Positions 53,089 through 62,001 of a DNA stretch of 64,000 bases are shown here, piece after piece. The notes under the pieces were generated by a model. The model was not told where the DNA came from. It searched no databases and worked only from the letters and a program-made list of their open reading frames with translations. Positions within the stretch are counted from its first letter, which is position 1. Each line of letters begins with the position of its first letter. The stretch covers positions 8,087 through 72,086 of the forward strand of contig JAEDFO010000002.1 of assembly GCA_016292745.1 (NCBI GenBank). Direction: 5' to 3'. Source of the DNA: Muribaculaceae bacterium. Lineage in GTDB: Bacteria; Bacteroidota; Bacteroidia; Bacteroidales; Muribaculaceae. The position numbers and the translations under genes were made by a program.

Positions 53089-55635
53089 TTATTTTGCCGA
53101 AGTCTTGTGCTTTAGCACTTGCATCCAGAAACCGCCGATAACCGAGCGGGCACGGAAGCTAACCCATGTAGGTTCTTCGGTGTGGTGCCAGTCGCTGATG
53201 GGCACGCGTGTTTCGCAGCTGTTGATGAAGTTATAAATTGGGTCGACGATTTTCTCGAAGTCATCTTGGCTTGATGCGAGCGAAGCACTCCAAAGAGTCC
53301 AGTCGTTTTTGGTGTATTCTTTGCGGCAGTCGAGTGGCAATCCATAAGGATTCTGTTTTGTCAGATAATAAGCCACTTCGGTTTCAGCCACATCGCCAAA
53401 CAGACCTTTTCCCCAAACAACATCCCATATGATGTTGTACTTTTGGCTCCAGGTGTCGGGACGGTCGAAAGCCAGACGATAGTGGTCGCCACCGTCGGCA
53501 GCCATTTCTTTCCACTTGGTTGCCATCTCTTTGGCAGTGGCAGCATACTTTTCTGCAGCGTCCTTGTCGCCGAGCATATCGGCCAGGTCGGCATATGCCT
53601 GCACACCCATGATTGCTTTTGCCGAAAGGTTGGCGTTGTGGGCCCAGTGGCCGGCGAAGTCGTCGGTGCAGAGCTGGTTGGTTGGGTCAAGACCGTTTTC
53701 AACGAGATAATCGACCCAAGTGGTGAGGATGTCCCAATATTTTTTTGAGTATTCGGCATTACCTTCGGCACGAGCGATGGCGGCAGCAAGGATGAGCATG
53801 TTTCCACTTTCCTCAACTGGCATATCGCCACCGTAAACCTGTCCGTTGGCAAGAGGGTATTGTCCGAGGTCGTGAGCGGCGAACGGCTTGTTCCAGCGGC
53901 CTGTGCGGCTATATTCGAAGATACTTGTCATCATGGCCTTTTCCAGGTCGGGATTATAGACGAGGAACAATGGAGCAGATGGATAAGTGAGGTCGACGGT
54001 GTTGACACAGCCGTTTGAGTTGTTTTCTTTAGAGAACCAAAGCAGGTTGCCGTCGTTGTCGGTAAACAATTTGTGGGCACTCATCACCTGACGGTAGCTG
54101 CCAGAAAGGATTTCGGCATACTTTACACCACCGGCTTCAAGTCCGTCGCTGTAAATTTGTTGGTCGACTTCGCGACAACGGGTCATGATGCTGGCGTAGT
54201 TCTTCGACATGTTTTCAAATGCATCGGTAATCGATACCTTTCCGTCGTGAGCCCAATAGCCTTTGTGGCGTTCGTGCATATATTCAATAGAATAAACGTC
54301 GTCGTAGCCAATCATGATGAAGTTATCGGCGCTTTGAGTGCCGCTTACTGTGCCAAGGTCTTCGCAATAGGCCATTGCAGGCTTTTCGGCGCGGGTGTAC
54401 GACCTAACGGATGTTTCGCCTTCAGCTATTTCACCGTTATCAATGAATGCGCCCTTCATACCGAAATAGTCGCCCAGAGCCAAACGGCCTTTGTTGCTGT
54501 TGGCGGCCATATACACATAACCCCAGTCGCAGCAAACGAGGTCGCCCGATTTGCCGCAGTAAGGCTGGTTGATGGTTCCGGCTTTAAGATAGTTGATGCC
54601 ATTCTTTGAGAAAGCAGTGGCTTCGGTGGGTTGTTTCTCCGAGTTGGTGGCCATGTCGGGAGTAGTCTCGAAGTAAATCTGAACAGAGTGCTCCTTGTTG
54701 TCGTTGGCCTTTGCACGATATGATACGTAGTTGATTGGAGTCGACAATAAGTCGAGGTCATCGTAAATCTGCGGAGCAGTGAACACCAGGTCGAGGTCAA
54801 CAGGACCGCAGGAGAAAGTATAGTAGCTCGAGGTGGCGAGCACGTTGCATGATGTCTGGACTGCTTCGGTATCGAATTTTACAGAGCCGTCCTTAACTCT
54901 CGACAGACCGAAATCAACGAAAGCACCGCCGTCTTGATTGTAGCAATGTGCTGCAATAACGTTTTTGCCAGGTTTGAGCAGCGCTACTTCCTCATCGGTG
55001 AGTTTGCGTGAGAATTTACCCCAAACGTGACCGGTGTCGATAATCTTTGTGCCATTGATATACATTTCAAAGAAGTCGTCGTGGTTGTAATACACAAAAT
55101 ATGTGCCCTTGGCATCGTCTTCCGACAATTCAACTTCTCGGCGGATGTAGATGTTTTCGCCAACTTCGCCCCACTTGGTTTTCACGTCGGGATAGTCGTT
55201 AGGCATACCGAAAGCACCGGTTTCTGTGGTCCAGCCGACGCAGTTATAGTCGGGTTGCATCCATCTGTTGTCCGATACTCTGCGCGATACCTGCGCAGTC
55301 CATTCCTCTTCGGCTGCAAGAGGGAGAATAGTCTTCAAATCGAGGTGGTTTTCGCCAAGGAAGCGGTATACGGTACCGTCAACACGGATGGCGCCGATGA
55401 GAGGCTTCTTGGCTGCGCTCCAATGTTCAACACTTTCCTTCATCAAGCCGTCTGACGGGCTCCAGATTGAGAAAAACGGGTCGGAAACGAGAATCGGCAC
55501 CGATGGCAGGCGCAGGTTGCTCTTTTCGACCGGTGTAAAGAATGATGATGAATCGCTAAGATTCGAGCTGCACGCAGTGGGCAGGATGGCACACGCCAAT
55601 GCAGCCAAGGCTAACAAAAACTTTTGCATAGTCAT
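53089..55635 (-). CDS. DUF5127/DUF4965/DUF1793 lipoprotein (glutaminase A-like)
   Basis: 848 residues. Lipoprotein signal with Cys about residue 22 (LPTACSS). N-terminal domain with VPILVSDPFFSIWSPSDGL and a jelly-roll region, then DUF4965 and an (alpha/alpha)6-type C-terminal half with NSNGCVNTVDLTYPSAPLFL, AHDLGQYPLANG and MPVEESGNMLIL. Related to fungal glutaminase A, but in Bacteroidetes the family is tied to glycan use and activity is not proven. Start codons at 55635 and 55629 are both possible. Its own terminator follows at 53025-53065. Confidence 0.85.
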   Translation of the reverse strand: MTMQKFLLALAALACAILPTACSSNLSDSSSFFTPVEKSNLRLPSVPILVSDPFFSIWSPSDGLMKESVEHWSAAKKPLIGAIRVDGTVYRFLGENHLDLKTILPLAAEEEWTAQVSRRVSDNRWMQPDYNCVGWTTETGAFGMPNDYPDVKTKWGEVGENIYIRREVELSEDDAKGTYFVYYNHDDFFEMYINGTKIIDTGHVWGKFSRKLTDEEVALLKPGKNVIAAHCYNQDGGAFVDFGLSRVKDGSVKFDTEAVQTSCNVLATSSYYTFSCGPVDLDLVFTAPQIYDDLDLLSTPINYVSYRAKANDNKEHSVQIYFETTPDMATNSEKQPTEATAFSKNGINYLKAGTINQPYCGKSGDLVCCDWGYVYMAANSNKGRLALGDYFGMKGAFIDNGEIAEGETSVRSYTRAEKPAMAYCEDLGTVSGTQSADNFIMIGYDDVYSIEYMHERHKGYWAHDGKVSITDAFENMSKNYASIMTRCREVDQQIYSDGLEAGGVKYAEILSGSYRQVMSAHKLFTDNDGNLLWFSKENNSNGCVNTVDLTYPSAPLFLVYNPDLEKAMMTSIFEYSRTGRWNKPFAAHDLGQYPLANGQVYGGDMPVEESGNMLILAAAIARAEGNAEYSKKYWDILTTWVDYLVENGLDPTNQLCTDDFAGHWAHNANLSAKAIMGVQAYADLADMLGDKDAAEKYAATAKEMATKWKEMAADGGDHYRLAFDRPDTWSQKYNIIWDVVWGKGLFGDVAETEVAYYLTKQNPYGLPLDCRKEYTKNDWTLWSASLASSQDDFEKIVDPIYNFINSCETRVPISDWHHTEEPTWVSFRARSVIGGFWMQVLKHKTSAK

Positions 55636-55766
55636 GTTTTAGTTGGTTATTGATTGTTGTTAGGTATAATTTTTGGTTATATGATTGCGAGTTTTACCCT
55701 ATGGGCTTGAAATTTTGTGTAAAAATACAATAAATTAGCCAAACAGACAAACGTTGCGAGAATTAA

Positions 55767-55804
55767 GAGAAGCGGAAGTGCCAAATTGGGCGCAACCGCT
55801 TCTC
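55767..55804 (-). terminator. Hairpin after the GH78 gene
   Basis: GAGAAGCGG pairs with CCGCTTCTC (9 bp) around 20 bases; on the minus strand TTAATTCTC follows, a weak T-run, 23 bases after the stop. Confidence 0.6.
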
Positions 55805-55826
55805 AATGCCTTATTAGGGGTGGAGA

Positions 55827-58580
55827 TTATTCGGCAATAAAGTGATAGGTGCCTTGAGCAACTTCAAACTTTCGGTAACCGTCGGCATATCCGCAATCCT
55901 TGGTGCCTTTTGCCTTGCCGCTTTCGCTCACTTTTGCCTTGGCTGTGCATGGCACGAATACTGTTGCTGTGCTACCAACAGGAACGGTTACTGTGAGTTC
56001 AATCCGTTTGCCTTTCTTTTCGATAGAGGAAGCCACTTTGCCGTAAGGAGTGACATTTGAATACGATACCCTGTCGAGTTTTGTGCAGAGCATTGGACGG
56101 ACAGTGAAGTGCTTGTAGCCTGGGGCATTGATATCGGTGTTCACGCCGGCCAATGTGCGATAGAACCATGTGAGCCCACCACCAAACATTGGATGGTTGT
56201 GCGAATCGTTGCCGTTCCACTGCTCCCAAGTAACAGTGGCACCTTGGCGAATCCAGTTGCCGAAACTTGGGAAATCGGTCTGGTTCATCACCTCGTATGC
56301 CACATCGTTAAGGCCGATGGCCGCAAGGGTTTCGAACAGCAGCTGTGTGCCGAAAATTCCGGTATTCAGGTGGCTCTTGTATTTAACTGTGATTTCGTTC
56401 TTCAGGGTTTTCACCACATCGTCATATCTGTCGGATGGAACGCCCATTGCCAGCGCAAATAGGTTGCTTCCGAAATCGCCGTACGATTTCTCACTGGCAT
56501 TGTAAAGGTGGGTGTTGACAGCATTTTTCACGTTTTCAGCCACTTCGCTATAGTGGGCAGCATCGTTGGCCACGCCAAGAGCCTCTGCTGCCAATGCCGT
56601 GTTGTGGGCACATCGCCACAGGAAGTAGGAGTGAACCAGTTCCTGTTCAGGTAGCTCGTAGGCCGGAGCCCAGTCGCCGAGGTTAAGCCAATAGTTCACT
56701 TGGTCGGTGCCTACGTTGGTTGCCTGGGTAAGCATAGTGCCTTTATCGGTTAGCCACGTTAGCATATAGTCAACTTGCTCCTTCATTGCCGAATAGCTGT
56801 CGGCAAGCATTTTGCTGTCGCCGTAATGGACATAGAATTCCCATGGCATTATGCTCATGGCTGCACCCCATGCTACACCGCCGCCGCATCCAGGCTGCCA
56901 GGGCGCTCCGTTGGGTACATATCCGGTTTCAACGTTCTGGACATCGCGGATGTCGCGAATCCATTTCTGGTAGAAAGCCGCTGCATCGAAGTTGTGGAGC
57001 ACTGTCGGCATCGATACCTGACCGTCGCCGGTGTATGCCGAACGTTCGCGGTGCGGGCAGTCGCTGGCAACACATCCGTGCATATTGTCGATTTGGCTTT
57101 GTTGCCATATGCGGTTAATGGTGTTGAACAACTCGTTGGATGTGGTGAATTCGGCTGTTACCGGCACATCGGTGTTCACCATCTCGGCCTCCAGATTCTC
57201 GGCTTTAAGATTTTTCACGCCGCTTATTATGGCTTTGCTGAACACATACCATGTGAATCGTGGTGCGTGGTCGATGGGCTTGTCGTCTTTAAATATGTAT
57301 TTCTGTACACCGAGCGGCGATTCGCATATGTATTTCACATCAAGGGTGTCGCCTTTGTGGCCTTTGATGCCTTTTAAATGAATCCAACCTGATATTTCCT
57401 TGGCGAATGCCACCTCGTAGCTGCCGTCGTTGAGGCGCTTGAGTGATGTGGGCTTTAGAGTCTCTATAATCTTGTCGGTTGGCGATGTCTGTGCCGTTAG
57501 TTGTCCGGTGGGAGCGTTGCGCAGCTTGGCGTTAATCCATTTGCTTTCGTCGCAATCGACACTGGCCCAATTGGCTATTTCACGGTTTGCATCGTAGATT
57601 TCACCTTGATAAATGTCGTCGAGCACCAGTGCACTTTGTGCCGATAGCCAAGAATCGTCGGAAACTACGGTATCGTGGCTGCCGTCGGCATAGGTTATTT
57701 CGATTTGGCACATCATGCGAGGCGAGCCGAACGGACATGTCCAGTGGATAATCGGGTCGTAGAATCCGTTGCCTACGATGGCTCCTGCGGCGTTTTCGCC
57801 TTCATGAAGCATGTCGGTGATATCGTAGGAGAGATACAACACTCGGTAGTCGCGGAAATTGTCGTCGATGGCAATGCCGAAGTATTTCAGCTCGTCGCGT
57901 TTTGAGTAGTTGGTAAAGTTGGGCACAAGATAGTCGTTGCCAACCTTCTTGCCGTTGATATAGAATTCAAAATACCCGAGACCGCTCACCAATACTTTTG
58001 CAGATGCCACTTTGCCATTGATGCTGAAGCGTTTGCGGAACAATGGGGCGGGGTAGGTGGGTAGAATACGGGCTTTCGGGCCCATCACTTTCCGCGCATG
58101 TTCTCCTTGCCACGGTGCTCCTATCCATTTGGCTTTCCATTCCGATTTGTCAAGGATTCCCATTCCCCAGTGGGCTGGGGAACTCCACGACGAAGCATCG
58201 CCGTTTTCGTCCCATACTCTCACTTTCCACCAGTAATCCTTCTTCGATTCGAGCGAACGGCCTTCATATGCGACAAGTGTCGACTGACTTGATGCCCGGC
58301 GGCCGCTGTCCCATACGTCGTAGTCGCCTGCCTCGAGCTTTGATGCTGACGATGCCACTACCAGCTGATAGGCACTTTGCGAGGCGCACCGCACTTCGGC
58401 CGATGATGCTTCGTTTATCCACGACAGCCGTGGGGTGGTGTTGTCAACTACACTTGGGTTGGTCATATACTCGCATCGAAGATTGTTGGGGGTGATTGTC
58501 GAACCTTGCAATGCCCCTGGTGTTGCCATTGCTGCAAATGCTATGGCGAGCACCGAAATGATGGCTTGTTTCTTTTTCAT
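55827..58580 (-). CDS. Secreted GH78 alpha-L-rhamnosidase
   Basis: 917 residues: signal peptide (about 1-23), a fibronectin-like N-terminal domain (NPSVVDNTTPRLSWI), a rhamnosidase N domain with KAKWIGAPW, and the (alpha/alpha)6-barrel (about 430-800) with the family motif DCPHRERSAYTGDGQ that carries catalytic acids, plus a C-terminal beta domain. It should release L-rhamnose from pectic rhamnogalacturonan or flavonoid glycosides. It has its own promoter inside the end of the small upstream gene. Confidence 0.9.
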   Translation of the reverse strand: MKKKQAIISVLAIAFAAMATPGALQGSTITPNNLRCEYMTNPSVVDNTTPRLSWINEASSAEVRCASQSAYQLVVASSASKLEAGDYDVWDSGRRASSQSTLVAYEGRSLESKKDYWWKVRVWDENGDASSWSSPAHWGMGILDKSEWKAKWIGAPWQGEHARKVMGPKARILPTYPAPLFRKRFSINGKVASAKVLVSGLGYFEFYINGKKVGNDYLVPNFTNYSKRDELKYFGIAIDDNFRDYRVLYLSYDITDMLHEGENAAGAIVGNGFYDPIIHWTCPFGSPRMMCQIEITYADGSHDTVVSDDSWLSAQSALVLDDIYQGEIYDANREIANWASVDCDESKWINAKLRNAPTGQLTAQTSPTDKIIETLKPTSLKRLNDGSYEVAFAKEISGWIHLKGIKGHKGDTLDVKYICESPLGVQKYIFKDDKPIDHAPRFTWYVFSKAIISGVKNLKAENLEAEMVNTDVPVTAEFTTSNELFNTINRIWQQSQIDNMHGCVASDCPHRERSAYTGDGQVSMPTVLHNFDAAAFYQKWIRDIRDVQNVETGYVPNGAPWQPGCGGGVAWGAAMSIMPWEFYVHYGDSKMLADSYSAMKEQVDYMLTWLTDKGTMLTQATNVGTDQVNYWLNLGDWAPAYELPEQELVHSYFLWRCAHNTALAAEALGVANDAAHYSEVAENVKNAVNTHLYNASEKSYGDFGSNLFALAMGVPSDRYDDVVKTLKNEITVKYKSHLNTGIFGTQLLFETLAAIGLNDVAYEVMNQTDFPSFGNWIRQGATVTWEQWNGNDSHNHPMFGGGLTWFYRTLAGVNTDINAPGYKHFTVRPMLCTKLDRVSYSNVTPYGKVASSIEKKGKRIELTVTVPVGSTATVFVPCTAKAKVSESGKAKGTKDCGYADGYRKFEVAQGTYHFIAE

Positions 58581-58586
58581 GGGCGT

Positions 58587-58847
58587 TTATTGTTGCTTTA
58601 AGCACAAAGTTAATTTATTTCCTTGAGGTGTCAATGTGAAAACACTACCATTGTCCGATTTTTCGCATCGGCCTTTTACAATTTGCATTGAATAGTTGAA
58701 TCCTTCGAATTGGGCATCGATGCATTTGGCATCAATCGATGTAAATGGCAGTTGCTTTCTCGTGGCTGTTCTCAGTTCAGCGTGCCATTGCATCAGTTTA
58801 TTCGGCAGATTCATGGCAATGTCGATTCTCTTCTCTGAGAATTTCAT
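58587..58847 (-). CDS. Small hypothetical protein, 86 residues
   Basis: I do not recognise the family. The frame starts at ATG 58847 and ends 6 bases before the GH78 ATG. It reads as a mixed alpha/beta soluble protein: MKFSEKRIDIAMNLPNKLMQ, then PFTSIDAKCIDAQFEGFNYS, MQIVKGRCEKSDNGSVFTLT and NKLTLCLKQQ; no signal peptide. A well-spaced promoter lies 44 bases upstream (58891-58921), which argues that it is real. Its 3' end contains the promoter of GH78. It could be a translated leader for the GH78 gene. Confidence 0.45.
   Translation of the reverse strand: MKFSEKRIDIAMNLPNKLMQWHAELRTATRKQLPFTSIDAKCIDAQFEGFNYSMQIVKGRCEKSDNGSVFTLTPQGNKLTLCLKQQ
58605..58634 (-). promoter_or_regulatory. Promoter of the GH78 gene
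   Basis: On the minus strand TTG (58632-58634), 19 bases, TAACTTTG (58605-58612), about 25 bases before the GH78 ATG. It lies within the last codons of the small upstream gene. Confidence 0.7.
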
Positions 58848-58890
58848 TGTAATGCAGCATCCCATATCACTTTGTTGTGATTGGTGGTAA

Positions 58891-58921
58891 CAAATATGCA
58901 CTACCGCCTTCGTGGAACCAA
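58891..58921 (-). promoter_or_regulatory. Promoter of the small hypothetical gene
   Basis: On the minus strand TTG (58919-58921), 20 bases, CATATTTG (58891-58898), one mismatch from the -7 consensus. The promoter overlaps the hairpin at 58894-58938. Confidence 0.5.
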
Positions 58922-58938
58922 TGGGCGGTAATGCATAT
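58894..58938 (-). terminator. Hairpin after the GH43 gene
   Basis: ATATGCA-TACCGCC pairs with GGCGGTA-TGCATAT (14 pairs, one C/A mismatch) around 15 bases; on the minus strand TTGTTAC follows. It is about 110 bases past the GH43 stop and may serve both directions. Confidence 0.5.
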
Positions 58939-59047
58939 TCAATGCCTCACAAAATTACTGCAATTTAGCGTATGCTTGTTTGCTCGATTGTACCTAATTG
59001 TTTGCTATTTGCAGTGTCGATGAGGCCTGGCTATTGTTTCATTTGTT

Positions 59048-61009
59048 TCAACGGACCATCGATAGAGGCTCTGGACCGTCGAGAGTGGGGGTAACCGGCA
59101 GTATGTTGCCTTTCTTGTCGAATGTCAGGCGGTCGATGCACACTTCGCGATGTGTGCCCGGCCCTTTGCTGGGGCTGACGAAGTTCTTGTTGATGCGATG
59201 GTACACTATCCGCCATTCATCGGTGCCTGGTATCTGAATCACCGAGTTGTGGGCTGTGCCATAGATGCCAAGCTCGGGCACTTGCTTGAGAATGGTCGGG
59301 TTGGCGGCAACTTCAATCTTGCCCAATGGCGATTTAGATGTACCGTAGCACACATGGTAGTTTGGCGAACCGGTATCGTCGACCGACCACATGAAGTAAT
59401 AGCGGCCTTTGCGGTAAATCACGTATGGGGCTTCGCGATAGGCCCATGTGTCGAGCGTTCCGCCTTCGGGCGTCATTACGGTTATGGTTGAAGGCTTTAT
59501 CGACATCAGGTCGGCATTCAGCTCGGCACCGGCCATGTAGCCGTTGCCCCAATACAGGTAGTGCTTCTTGCTTTTGGGGTCGAAGAACACATCAACGTCG
59601 ATTTGCTGCCCGTGTCCTGTCGGCGATTCGCTAACTATCGGTGCTCCGGCATCAACAAACGGTCCGGTTGGGCTGTCGCTGACGGCAACGCCTATTTCCT
59701 TGCGCTTGCCGGCATCGGCGCTGAAATACAGGTAGTAGCGATACGAGCCGTCGCGCTGTTTCACCTCGATGGCTGCCGGAGCCCATGCGCTGCCGCATGC
59801 CCATTTCACCTGGTCGCTCTTCACGTCGAGCACTATGCCTTCATCGGTCCAGTTGATGAGGTCGGCCGATGAGAATGCGTTGAAAGTGTAGCCGCTCCAT
59901 CCGGGCTGTCCACAGTTGGTACTGTAGATGTAGTATCTCTTAGTTTTGTTTGAGTATAAAATCTCAGGGTCGGCATGGAAATCGGGCAGAATGGGGTTGC
60001 GATGGTTGCCGTAATGGGCAATGAGGCGTTCCTTTTCGGCTTGGGTGATAGGGATGATGGTGCCATGGCGTGGAGTGAATCGGCCCGAAGTGGCTGTGTT
60101 CTGAACAAATGAGAATGTCTTCAGGTCGTTGCTCTTGCAGAACTGGTAGTGACCGTTAGCATAGCAGTCGTACATTACTATCCACGATTTTCCGTCGATG
60201 CTTTGGCACACGCCCACTCCTTCAACGGCTTCCTGAGTCTGGTCGACGTGTGCACTGAGCTTGGTCCATTGGCTTCCGTCGGGTGTGCCGTTGGGTGCGG
60301 TGAGGGTTTTCGATGTGGCTTGGAATATTCCACGGCCATCCTCGCTCTTGTAGAACAGATGATAGAGCTGGTCGGACGGGTTATACACAATGTCGCCGTC
60401 AATGGTCGATGTACCGTTGTCGAACAGGAAGCGAGGCTCGCCGATAAGGTCGGTGAAGTCATCGTTGACGTATGAATAGTAGATACGGTCAAACGAGCCG
60501 GGGGCGTCGGTGCGCAGCGAATAAAATACCATGTATCGTTTGGCTTGATGGTCGTAGATGGTCTCAGGTGCCCACACGCGTGTCACGTTGCCCCACTGTT
60601 TGGGATATTTTGTCGGAAAATTCACTGTCGAGTGCTGCCAGTTTATCAGGTCGGTGCTTTTCATGAGCACCATGCCGCGGTTGCTTGCCCAGCCAAGCGA
60701 CGATTTCATGTCGGTTATCACCATGTAGAATGTCTTTCCGTCCTCGCATCGTAGAATGTGCGGGTCGCGGACACACTGGGTCAGGGCAATGGTGTCGCTC
60801 GAAATCACCGGATGCCCACCGTTGAGTGGCTCGAAGTTATATCCGTCATCGCTTATGGCATAGCATATCTGCTCCTGTGCGGGATCGTTTCCTGTGAAGT
60901 AGGTAAACAGATAGGCAACTTTGTCGTTGCTGGTATTAGCTGCCCCTATTGCTTTCGGGGTGAATATGGCGGCAAGAATCATCGCCACACTTAGCAGTTG
61001 ATGTTTCAT
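59048..61009 (-). CDS. Secreted protein with two GH43-like propellers
   Basis: 653 residues: signal peptide (about 1-21), then two five-bladed beta-propellers. The first (about 25-320) has CVRDPHIL (base Asp), WAPETIYDH, STIDGDIVYN and AVEGVGV (probable acid Glu). The second (about 330-640) has FHADPEILY, GQQIDVDVFFD and YREAPYVIY. Both therefore keep GH43 catalytic positions, suggesting two activities on arabinan or arabinogalactan in one secreted protein. Start at ATG 61009; a longer frame to 61081 crosses the promoter. Confidence 0.85.
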   Translation of the reverse strand: MKHQLLSVAMILAAIFTPKAIGAANTSNDKVAYLFTYFTGNDPAQEQICYAISDDGYNFEPLNGGHPVISSDTIALTQCVRDPHILRCEDGKTFYMVITDMKSSLGWASNRGMVLMKSTDLINWQHSTVNFPTKYPKQWGNVTRVWAPETIYDHQAKRYMVFYSLRTDAPGSFDRIYYSYVNDDFTDLIGEPRFLFDNGTSTIDGDIVYNPSDQLYHLFYKSEDGRGIFQATSKTLTAPNGTPDGSQWTKLSAHVDQTQEAVEGVGVCQSIDGKSWIVMYDCYANGHYQFCKSNDLKTFSFVQNTATSGRFTPRHGTIIPITQAEKERLIAHYGNHRNPILPDFHADPEILYSNKTKRYYIYSTNCGQPGWSGYTFNAFSSADLINWTDEGIVLDVKSDQVKWACGSAWAPAAIEVKQRDGSYRYYLYFSADAGKRKEIGVAVSDSPTGPFVDAGAPIVSESPTGHGQQIDVDVFFDPKSKKHYLYWGNGYMAGAELNADLMSIKPSTITVMTPEGGTLDTWAYREAPYVIYRKGRYYFMWSVDDTGSPNYHVCYGTSKSPLGKIEVAANPTILKQVPELGIYGTAHNSVIQIPGTDEWRIVYHRINKNFVSPSKGPGTHREVCIDRLTFDKKGNILPVTPTLDGPEPLSMVR

Positions 61010-61046
61010 TTTCCTTGAAATTGGTATTTGTTGGTTATTAGTAGTG

Positions 61047-61078
61047 CAAATATAATTTTTTTGCCTATATGGTGCAAA
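61047..61078 (-). promoter_or_regulatory. Promoter of the GH43 gene
   Basis: On the minus strand TTTG (61075-61078), 20 bases, TATATTTG (61047-61054): full consensus, divergent from the superoxide reductase gene. Confidence 0.75.
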
Positions 61079-61134
61079 CATCCGAACATTTACTCGTCGT
61101 TTTTGTTTTACTGATAAACAACAATATAAATATT

Positions 61135-61506
61135 ATGGCAAATTTCTTTAAATGTATCCATTGCGGAAACGTAGTTATGAAAGTGGTCGATATGGGTGTC
61201 GACATTGAGTGCTGCGGCGATACTATGCATCCGCTGAAAGCTAACACTGAGGAAGCCAGTGTGGAGAAGCATCTTCCGGTGGTGACACGTATCGACGAAT
61301 CGCGTATCCGTGTTGACGTTGGAAGCGAGCCGCACCCTATGAGCAGCGAGCACCATATAGCTTTCATTTATGTGGAAACCGCTCATGGCGGTATTCGTAT
61401 CGATCTCAACGATAAACCCGGCGCCATTGTGTGTCTGTGTCACGATAAGCCCATTGCAGTTTATGCTTATTGCAATCTGCATGGTTTGTGGAAGACGAAG
61501 GTTTAG
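61135..61506 (+). CDS. Two-iron superoxide reductase (desulfoferrodoxin)
   Basis: 123 residues. N-terminal desulforedoxin-type centre with four cysteines (CIHCGNVV, ECCGDTMH) and a C-terminal superoxide reductase domain with all ligands visible: VEKHLPVV (Glu and His), HPMSSEHHI (two His) and the CNLHGLW Cys/His pair. Reduces superoxide to hydrogen peroxide without making oxygen, a defence typical of anaerobes. Start at ATG 61135; the earlier frame from 61069 lies within the divergent promoter region. Regulation unknown; a Fur-family gene is elsewhere in the window. Confidence 0.93.
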   Translation: MANFFKCIHCGNVVMKVVDMGVDIECCGDTMHPLKANTEEASVEKHLPVVTRIDESRIRVDVGSEPHPMSSEHHIAFIYVETAHGGIRIDLNDKPGAIVCLCHDKPIAVYAYCNLHGLWKTKV

Positions 61507-61613
61507 TGTTGGAAAATGATTATTAATGATGGCTGTCGTAATGCGCAGCCACTCATGTGCGCCGGTCCTTTTATTTAGGTTTTAGGGTTATATTGGTTAA
61601 TTGTCAAGAAAAT

Positions 61614-61646
61614 GCATCGCGCTCGTGTTGGTCACGGGCGCGATGC
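61614..61646 (+). terminator. Hairpin downstream of the superoxide reductase gene
   Basis: GCATCGCGC-CGTG pairs with CACG-GCGCGATGC (13 pairs, one mismatch), with a TTGGT loop; TGCTTTGG follows, so it is a weak terminator. It lies 108 bases after the stop. Confidence 0.5.
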
Positions 61647-61760
61647 TGCTTTGGCTGGCGAATAGAGCCGATGGAAAACACTTATAATCAATAGCTTGAG
61701 AATGTATTATTAATTATCTTCGGTAAATATTTGTTAATGCCCTTAATTCTTGCATAATAA

Positions 61761-61791
61761 TTTGCAATGAGAATATCTGTGGCTAAATTTG
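61761..61791 (+). promoter_or_regulatory. Consensus promoter for a short orphan RNA
   Basis: TTTG (61761-61764), 19 bases, TAAATTTG (61784-61791). A strong terminator follows only about 65 bases later, with no gene between. Confidence 0.65.
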
Positions 61792-61795
61792 CGGC

Positions 61796-61863
61796 AATTT
61801 AAGCAATATGTAGTGCCTGAGCACGTAAGTCTGATTGGCTTTTCGTGCTCAGGTATTTTTTTT
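61796..61863 (+). ncRNA. Candidate small RNA, about 68 nt
   Basis: Starts after a consensus promoter and ends with a terminator: CCTGAGCACG (61816-61825) pairs perfectly with CGTGCTCAGG (61844-61853), followed by eight T at 61856-61863. No start codon and no protein gene follows on this strand, so it is an sRNA or an attenuator with a lost target. The 5' part (about 20 bases) is unpaired and could be the seed. Confidence 0.5.
61816..61863 (+). terminator. Intrinsic terminator of the short RNA
   Basis: Perfect 10-bp stem with an 18-base loop and an eight-base T-run. Confidence 0.85.
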
Positions 61864-61944
61864 ATTCAAATATAAGTTCTTATTATCATTATGAATATTT
61901 TTAAGAAATATCTATTGTTAACATTGGTTTTTAGCATAATTTTT

Positions 61945-61990
61945 GGGGCTGCGTCCGCACATATCATAAGTGGCGCAGCCTTTTTTTCGT
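61945..61990 (+). terminator. Second plus-strand terminator before the GH53 gene end
   Basis: GGCTGCG pairs with CGCAGCC, followed by seven T. It falls inside a short plus-strand frame (from ATG 61891, beginning MNIFKKYLLLTLVFSIIFGA, signal-peptide-like) which would be cut off by it, so I do not annotate that frame as a gene. Confidence 0.7.
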
Positions 61991-62001
61991 TGTTCTATCA
62001 T

